Source: Aquisphaera insulae | GTDB taxonomy: Bacteria > Planctomycetota > Planctomycetia > Isosphaerales > Isosphaeraceae | DNA: 64,000 nucleotides | Assembly (NCBI RefSeq): GCF_011064615.1 | Contig: NZ_JAALJH010000034.1 | Location: 26,613 to 90,612, forward strand | Direction of reading: 5' to 3' | Shown here: positions 44,124 to 53,100 of the stretch, one piece after another | Layout: each line of letters starts with the position of its first letter | Numbering within the stretch: the first letter of the stretch is position 1 | Position numbers and translations under genes: made by a program | The notes under the pieces: generated by a model | Told to the model about the DNA's origin: nothing | What the model saw: the letters and a program-made list of their open reading frames with translations, nothing else | Databases searched by the model: none

Positions 44124-47100
44124 ATCTCGTCCCTTGATGCCGGGCCGAGCTCGCTGATCAGGGCGTCCAGCTCCTGTTCGCTCAGGCCGTCGATGTCGAT
44201 GTCCAGCGCGTCGAAGCCGGCCCCGCCGTCGCGATCGTACCCGCCCAGGTCCCAGCGGGCCGACTCCGGCTCTCCGAAGTGGTCAGCCGCCAGCGTGCAG
44301 GCCCCGAGGCGGCGCTCGGGGTCCGCGGCGATCGACTCCAGCAGGCGGGCGAACTGGTTGAGGAGGCAGGCGACGGCCTCGCGCTCGAACCGTCCCGCAT
44401 CGAAGCCGACCTTGACGTCGAGCTCCGTGCCGGGCACGACCGTGATCGTGATCGGATAGTGCGTCCGCTCCCGGTAATGGGCCGACCGGATGCCGAGCCG
44501 ACCGGCCTCGCGGTCGAGCAGGCCCGAGAGGGGGAGGTTCTGGACGATGAGGAGGCTCTCGAAGAGCGGGAGCTCGGGCGAGACCTCGCTCCACCCGTGG
44601 ATCGTGGAGAGTGGCAGCGCCTCGAAGGGGCGGAGCGCGGCGGCCCTTCGCTGGATGCCCTGGAGCCAGGGGAGGAGCCAGGCATCCTCGTCGACCGGGA
44701 CGCGGAGCGGCAGGGTGTTGATGAAGACGCCGACCATGGATTCCACGCCCGGCAGCTCGGCCGGGCGGCCCGCCACCGTCACGCCGAAGACGACGTCGTT
44801 TCGGCAGCCGTACCGCGACAGGACAAGGGCCCACGCCCCCTGGATCACGGTGTTCAGCGTCACCTGCCCGGCTCGTGCGACCGCGTTCAGGCCCCGGGCG
44901 ACGGAGGGCGGCAAGAGGTGCCGGATCTCCTCCATGGGCCCGGCGACGAGCCCGTGCCGCGATCCGCCGCGGCCCCCGTCCAATCCCAGCGGGGTCGGCC
45001 CGCGGACACCTCGCAGCGTTTCCCGCCAGAACGGCTCGGCCCCCTCGGGATGGCGGCCATCCTGCCAGGCGATGTAGTCGCGGAACGGCCGATTGGCCTC
45101 GAGGGCCGGCAACTCGCCGCGGCCGAGCGAGCCGTACGCGGCGATCGCGTCCCGCAGCAGGATCCCCAGGCTCCAGCCGTCGGCGACGACGTGGTGGATC
45201 GTCCAGACCAGGCGGTAGGCCGCGTCCTCGATCCGGAAGAGTGTCAGCCGCATCAATGGTGGGCTCTCCGCGTCGAAGCCGCGGGACTGGTCGGCTTCCA
45301 GGAACGCGGCGATCCGCGACTCGACGTCGGCCTCTCTCACGCCTCGCAGGTCCTCGGTCGCGAACGGGACGTCGATCGGGGCCTCGTGGACGACCAGGTA
45401 GTGGCGGCCGTCGGGCGCGGCGGCGATCGACGACCGCAGGGCCGGGTGATGGGCGACGACGCATCGCCAGGCCTCGCGGAAGGTCGCCTCGTCGAGGGTG
45501 CCGTCGAGCCGGCAGACGAGCTGCTCGGCGTAGAGCCCCGCGCCGGGCGAGGCCATCGCCTGGAAGAGGATGCCCTCCTGGACGGGCGTGAGCGGGAAGG
45601 CGTCCTCGGCCCTCCCCCCCGCGGCGAGTCGCTCGCGGAGCGGCCGGTCGGGGACCAGCGCGAAGGGTTCGGTCGGGTCGAATCGCTCGACCTCGGTGCC
45701 GGACGGATCCGGCAGGATGCCCGGCGCGGCGGCCAGCTCGGCGATGGTCGGGTAGCGGAAGAGGTCGGCCGGGCTGAGGGAAAGCCCCTCGCCGCGGGCC
45801 CTCGCGATGAGCTGGATGCCCAGGATCGAGTCGATGCCCAGCTCGAAGACGTTGTCGCCGACGCCGACGCGGTCGGTCTCGAGCAGGCCGGCGGCGATCC
45901 TGGCGAGCGTGGCCTCGGCCTCGGTCCTCGGCGGGACGTAGCCCTCGGCGTCGGCCGCCTCCGGGGTGGGATCGGGGAGCGCCCGGCGATCGATCTTGCC
46001 GTTGGCGGAGAGGGGGAACTCGCCGAGGATCACGACCGCGGCCGGGACCATGGCCTCGGGGAGCCGCCGCCGCAGCCAGCCGCGCAGGTCCCCGGGGGCG
46101 GGCCGGTCGTCGAGCGGTCCGTCGAGCGTGACATAGCCGACGAGGCGGCGCCGGCCCCGGCTCGCGTCGCGGGCCTCGACGACAGCCTGTCTCACGGCCG
46201 GATGCGCCAGGATCATCTCCTCGACCTCGGCGGGCTCGATCCGGACGCCATTGATCTTGAGCTGGCGATCGGCGCGGGCGAGGAAGTCGAGGTTGCCGTC
46301 GGGCCGCCAGCGGACGACGTCGCCGGTCCGATAGAGCCTCGCCCCGGGGACCTCGCCGAACGGATCCGGCACGAACCGCCAGGCGGTCAGCCCCGGCGCA
46401 CCGACGTAGCCGCGGGCGACTCCCGGGCCCCCCAGGTAGAGCTCGCCGACGACCCCCACCGGGACCGGGTCCATCCGCGCGTCCAGGACGTAGGCCCGGG
46501 TGCGGGCGAAGGGACGGCCGATGGGGACGCGGCCGTCCTCCTCGTCCTCGAACCGCGAGCCCTCGAAGTAGGTGCTGTCGATCGTGGCCTCGGTCAGGCC
46601 GTACGAGTTGACGACCCGGCCGCCGGGGCCGACCAGCTCGACGAGGGTCCGATAGAGGCGGCCCCGGAGCATGTCCGATCCGACGGCGAGGAGGCGGACG
46701 CTGTCGAGCCCCTGGCCTTCTTCCTGGAGCTGCCGCGCCAGGGCCTCCGCGACCGCGGGGACCAGTTCCAGGCAGTTGATCCGCTCGCGTCGGATGAGGT
46801 CCGCGAGGGCCCGGGGATCCAGGAGCACATCGCGGGGACAGGCGACGAGAGTTCCGCCCGTCGTCAGGGCCCGGACCCAGTCGCCCGTGAACACGTCGAA
46901 CGAGAAGGCCGCCGCCTGGAGATGCCGCAACGGCTCCTGGCGGAGCCGGTACGCCGACGCCCAGGCGTCCCCCGCGGCCAGCAGGCTGGCGTGAGAGACC
47001 ATCACCCCCTTGGCTCGCCCCGTGCTGCCGGACGTGAACAGGACGTAGGCGAGGTTGCCACCGGAAGGCTCGCGGACGGGGCGGTCCGTCTCGGGCTCGT

Positions 47101-50100
47101 CGGCTCCGTCGAGCTCCAACCAGCCACGGCCGGCCGCTCCGTCGATCCGCTCCGGCGGGAGGTCGGTGAGGACGATCGAGGCCCTCGCGTCCTCGATCAT
47201 CGCGGATCTCCGCTCGGCCGGCAGGTCCGGGTCCAGCGGCAAGTAGGCGCCCCCGGCCTTGAGGACGCCGACCAGGCCGACGATCCGGGCGGGCCAGCTC
47301 GCGACGAGCAGGCCGACGACATCCTCCGGGCCGATGCCCCGGGCGATCAGCCGGCGGGCGACGAGGTCGGCCCGACGGTCGAGCTCACGGTAGGTGAGCG
47401 TCTCCTCCGCGGCGATCAGGGCCGGTGCGTCCGGGGTGAGGGCCGCCTGGGCCTCGAATCGCTCGTGGATCGTCGCGTGGGATGGGGCGGGAAGCTCGGC
47501 CTCGGCGGGCGCGGCGACGAGCCTCGCTCGCTGGACCTCGCCCACGACGTCGAGATCGGCGATCCGCCGCGACGGGTCGGACGCGATGTCCTTCAGCAGG
47601 CTGAGCAGGCCCTCGCCCATCCGCCCGGCGGTGTCGGCTTCGAAGAGGTCGGTGGCATATTCGAGGGACAGGGCCAGGCGGTCGCCGTGCATCGCGGTGG
47701 TGAGCGTCAGGTCGAAGAGCGCGGCGTGGCGATCGGTCGCCAGCGACTCCACGGGGAGCCCGTGCACATTCATCTCCAGGCCGTCGGCGCCGAGCGAGAA
47801 GGGGGTGAGCCCCGACTCCTCCAGCCGGTGTGCCCTCTGGTGGATGTACATGACCTGGAAGAGCGGCGAGCGGCTCAGGTCGGGCCTGGGCTGGAGCCGC
47901 GCGGCGAGCTGGCTGAAGGGGAAATCCTGGTGCTCCAGGCCCTCCGCCACGACCCGGCGGAGCCGGGCCAGAAGCTCCTCGAAGGTCGGATTGCCCGACA
48001 GGTCCCCGCGCATCGGCAGCAGGTTCACGAAGTAGCCGATCAGCCGCTCCCAGTCCGGCCGGGTCCGGCCGGAGACGGGCGACCCCACGATCACGTCGTC
48101 CTGGCCGCAATACCGCGACAGGAGCACCTGGAAGGCGGCCAGGATCGTCACGTACAGGCTGCAACCGCGGGACTGGCCGAGGTGTACGAGGGCCGCCGTC
48201 CGCTCGGGGTCGAGGGCCAGGTGGAGCGTGGCCCCTCGCTGGCTCCGGACGGCGGGCCGGGGCCGGTCCGCGGGGAGGTCGATCACCGGCAGCGGGCCGC
48301 CGAGCTGGCGGCTCCAGTAGGCCCAGCTCTTCCGCCCCGACGGGCCGTTCAGCCAGGCGTGCTGCCAGCGGACGAAGTCCGCGTACCCGTGAGCGATCGG
48401 CGGGAGCCAGGCGGTCCCGGCGGCGGCTCCCTCGCCTTCTCGTTCCTCGGCATAGAGCCGGCCGAGCTCGTCCACGAAGACGGCCAGCGACCAGAAGTCG
48501 GAGACGACGTGGTGGAATGTGACGAGGATCGCATGGTCCTCGTCGCCGAGCTCCAGCAAGTGGACCCGGAAGAGGGGACCCCTGGCCAGGTCGAAGGGAC
48601 GCGAGGCCAGCTCATCGATCCGGGGGCGAATGCCGGCCTCGCCCGTTCCGCGGGCATCCTCCGCGAGGAACCACGAGGACTCCGCGGCCAGGACCTGCTC
48701 GGGATCGAGGACGCGAACCTCGGGGGCGCCACGGGAGTCGTCGAAGGCCGTCCGCAACGCCTCATGCTGCGCGATCATCCGGCGTAGTGCCCGCCGGAAT
48801 GCGGCGAGATCCACGGGGCCGCGGACTCGCCCCGCGCCGCCGATGTTGTAGGCCCGGGCCCCCTCCGCGAACTGGTGGGCATACCAGACCATCTGCTGGC
48901 CGAACGAGAGCGTGGGCGTCGCCGTGGCCGCGATCTCCGCGTGCGCCTCGCCGTCGGCCCTCGACTCGGCCGGGGCGTCCCCCACGACGCCACTCAGGAG
49001 CGGCTCGACGGCCCCGGACAACTCGCGGACGGTCGAGCCCTGGAGGAGCAACGAGAGGGGCAGGATGATCCCGAGATCGGCCTCCAGCCCCGCCTTGACC
49101 TCGAGGGCCGTCAGCGAGTCGAGGCCGAGCATCGTGAGCGTCTTGTCGGGATCGACCTTCTCGGGCGTCGTGCGGAGGACCGCCGCGAGCTGGCGTTGCA
49201 CGCGTTCGATCAGCGGTCGATCGCCCGCGCAAGCCTTGCCGTTGCGGGAGTGGTCGTTGGCCGGCGTCCCGCCGGCCATCCGCTCGAGCAGGCGATTGCG
49301 ACCGTCGCCGGAGTGCAGGTCCTTCAGCCTCGTCCAGTCGGCGTCCACGACCGCGGCCAGGGCGAGCGGCCCGCCCGCGAGCCGGTCGAGCGCCTCGAGC
49401 GCGGAAGCGGCCGCCAGCGGCTTCAGGCCGAGCAGGGCGAGCGCCGCGTTGCGGCCTTCGCGCGAGGCCATGCCGACCTCGCCCCACGGGCCCCACTGGA
49501 TCGAGAGGGCCGGCCGGCCCGAGGCACGTCGGGCTTCCGCCAGGGCGTCCAGGAAGCCGTTGGCCGCGGCGTAATCGACCTGCTTCGGCGAGCCCCAGAG
49601 GGATGCGACCGACGAGAAGAGCACGAAGAAATCCAGGTCCAGGTCGCGGGTCAGCTCGTGGAGGTTCCAGCCGCCGGCCACCTTGGGCCGGAGCGTCTCC
49701 AGCAGCGCCCCCTCGTCGATCTCGAAGGCTGGGCGGGGCCGGATGACGCCCGCCGCGTGGACGACGCCCCGGATCGGCGGGAAGGACCGCGCCAGGTCGT
49801 CCAGCAGGGCCGCCATCGCCGGCCGGTCGGCCGCGTCCACGGCCGCCGTCACGACCGTCGCCCCCTGCTCCTCGAACGCGCGGATCGCCGCGACCCGGGC
49901 CGACGACGGATCTCCCGCGGGGAGCGATTCCCAGGCGGATCGCGGGGGAATCGGCGAGCGGCCGAGGAGGACGAGCCGCCTCGCCCCGCGGCCGACGAGG
50001 TCCCGCGCCACGGCCAGCCCAAGGTCGCCCAGGCCGCCGGTGATCAGGTAGGTTCCGGAGGGCCTGATGGCGAGCCCGTCCGCGTGCATCGAGTCCGCGT

Positions 50101-53100
50101 CGATCGCTTCCAGCCGGGCGGCGAGGTGCCGGCCGCCGCGGACGGCGACGGCGTCCTGCGCGGCCGTGGCGCGGAGGGCCGCGATGAGCGAGTCCGGGTC
50201 CATCGGCTCGCCCGGGTCGAGGTCGATGAGCCCGCCCCAGATCCTGGGCATCTCCAGGGCCAGCGAGCGGCCGAAGCCCCAGAGCGGAGCCTGGACCAGG
50301 TCCGGCGCGGCATCGTCCGCGAAGACACGTTGTGCACCCCGCGTGACGATCCAGAGCCGGGGTTTCTGGGAGTCGTCGCTCCGGCCGAGCACGCGGACGA
50401 GGTCGAGCAGGCCGCCGAGAAGGAGGCGATGCCCCTCCTCGATCGCGTCGAGGCTATTCGCCTGGGCGAGGCCGAGGGGGCGCACGTCGATCACCCCGCG
50501 ACAGGGGTGATCAACGTCGTCGAGGCTCTCGCAGGCTTCCCAGGAGCCGCCGGCATCCTCGATGCGGCGGCCGATCCGCCGGGCGATCTCGTGCGACTTT
50601 CCGCCGAGGACGAGCCAGTGCCCGGCCAGGTCCGTCGGCGATGATGGGCTCGTCGCGATTGACTCCCACCGGATGCGATGCAGGAGCTTCGATCCGGCGC
50701 CGTTCGTGGGGCGGCCGCCGGCGGGCGCGTACGCCATGATCCGGCCGTGCCCGTTGGTCACGTGCCCGTTGGTGGAGCGGCCGTTCGAGGAGGAGGCGGC
50801 CGGGAGGGGCTCGGGCTCATCCTCGAGCCAGTAATCCGACCGCGACCACGGGTAGGTCGGGAGCGAGACCAGCCGGCCGGGCGGTGCCAGTCGCTCCCAA
50901 TCGAGGTCGCAGCCGGCCGCGTACAGGTCCGCGACGGCTTCCAGCATGGCCATCCCGCGATCATCGCCGCGTCGCATCGACTCGACCACCAGGGGGCGGC
51001 CCTGCTCATCCTTATCGCTGAGGGTGGCCGCGATGCCGGCGGCGTGGATCGGGTGCGCTCCGATCTCCACGGCGATGCGAAAGCCCTCCGCCGAGAGGAG
51101 TCGGAGGGCCGGCTCGAAGAGGACCGGCTCGCGGACGTTCCGGCCCCAGTAGCGGGCGTCGAGGTCGGGGCCGCGCAGGTCGCCGGCGGTCACCGTGGAG
51201 ACGAAGCGGGTGGTGGCGTCCCGCGGGGCGAGCCCCGCCAGGGCCTTCTCCAGGAGGGCGCGGGGGCCGTCCATCTGGGGGCCATGGAAGGCGATCGAGA
51301 CGTCGACGGACCGCGCCGCGCGCGATCCGGCGCGGAGCTCCGCGGCCAGGGCGTCGATCGCCTCGGGGTCGCCGGAGATGCTCACCGACCGCGGGCCGTT
51401 GATCGCGGCCAGCGCCAGGGAGCCTCCGCGGCCGGCCAGCCGCTCGCGGGCCTCCGCGGCATCGATCGCGGCGGCGATCATCCGGCCGTGCCCCGCCGCC
51501 TGCCGCATCGAGCGGCCCCGATGGACGACGATCCGCGCCGCGTCCTCCAGGCTGAGGATCCCCGCCACATGGGCCGCGGCGACCTCCCCCAGGCTGTGGC
51601 CCACGACCACGTCCGGCTCGATACCCCGGGATTTCCAGAGCGCCGCCAGGGCCACCTGGAGGGCGAACTGGAGCGGCTGGTCGAGCGCGGGGTCGCCCCG
51701 GGACGGCAGGTCCTCGTGGCCGAAGAAGACGCCGTGGAGCGAGCCGTTGCCGTGCTGCGTCAGCGCGTGGTCGCACGCCTCGAGCGCGTCGCGGAAGGCC
51801 GGCTCGGCGGAGGCGAGCGACCGTCCCGCCCCCGGCCACATGCCCCCCTGCCCCGAGAAGACGAAGGCGACCGACGGCCGACCGTGGGAGGGGCGGCGGC
51901 CCTTCGACACACCGGACCGAGCCTTGCCCGCGAGCAGGGCGTCGATCCCCTCGAGCAGCGAGGCGCGATCGGAGGCGACGATCGCCGCGCGATGGTCATG
52001 GTGGTCCCGGTGGCTCGCCATGGTCGCCGCCACGTCGGCCAGGGAGGGGGCGTCGGGATCGGCGAGTCGGTCGCCGAGGACCTTCGCGAGCGATCGGAGC
52101 GACTCCGGCGAGCGGGCGGACAACGGGACGACGACCGGGCCCGAATCGGATCCCGAGGCCACCCGTTCCGCGATGCTCGGCGGTGCCTCCAGGACGATGT
52201 GGGCGTTGGTCCCGCCGAAGCCGAAGGAGCTGACTCCCGCGAGCCTCGGGCCGTCGCCGGCCGGCCACGGCTCGGCCGCGGTCGGGACGCGCAGGCCCAG
52301 GGCGTCGAACGGGATGTACGGGTTGGGCTCGTCGAAGTTCAGGCTCGGGGGGATCGATCGGTTCCGGAGGGCGAGCACGGCCTTGATCAGCCCGGCGACC
52401 CCCGCCGCGGCTTCCAGGTGGCCGACGTTCGTCTTCACGGAGCCGATCGCGCAGGGCCGGCCCGGGGCGCGGCCCTCGGCGAGCACCGCGCCGAGGGCGG
52501 CGGCCTCGATCGGGTCGCCCAGGAGCGTCCCAGTGCCGTGGGCCTCCACGTAGGAAATGTCGCCCGGCGTGATTCCCGCGTCGCGGTAGGCGGCGCGGAG
52601 GACGGCCTCCTGGGCCGCTCCGCTGGGCGCGGTCAGGCCGTTGGTCCGGCCGTCCTGGTTCACCGCGCCGCCGCGGATCACCGCGTGGATCGGGTCGCCG
52701 TCGGCGATCGCCTTCGAGAGGGGCTTGAGGACGACGACGCCCGCCCCCTCGCCGCGGACGTAGCCGTCCGCCTTCGCGTCGAACGCCTTGCAGCGGCCGT
52801 CCGGCGCGAGGAAGCCGAGGCGGGCGAAGTTCTCCGCGACCTCGGGCGAGAGGACCAGGTTCACGCCCCCCGCCAGGGCCAGCGTCGATTCCCCCTCGCG
52901 GAGGCTCTTGCAGGCGAGCTGCACCGCCACCAGCGAGGACGAGCAGGCCGTGTCGATCGCCAGGCTCGGCCCGCGGAAATCGAAGGCATATGAGAGCCGA
53001 TTGGCCGCGATGCTCCCCGCGCCGCCGGTGACCCGGTAGGCGTCCGCCGCTGACCCCCGCCGCGCCTGGATCTGGGCGTAGTCGTTCGTGGCGACGCCCA

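Noticed and set aside
44279..48787. A 1502-codon open frame on the plus strand
   Set aside because: Antisense to the megasynthase, Arg/Gly/Asp/Val-rich shadow composition, no domain; the minus strand has clear PKS/NRPS motifs.
48900..51000. Dehydratase or enoylreductase domain in the PKS module
   Set aside because: The AT-KR interval has only a KR structural subdomain and an Asn/Gly linker; no HxxxGxxxxP motif.
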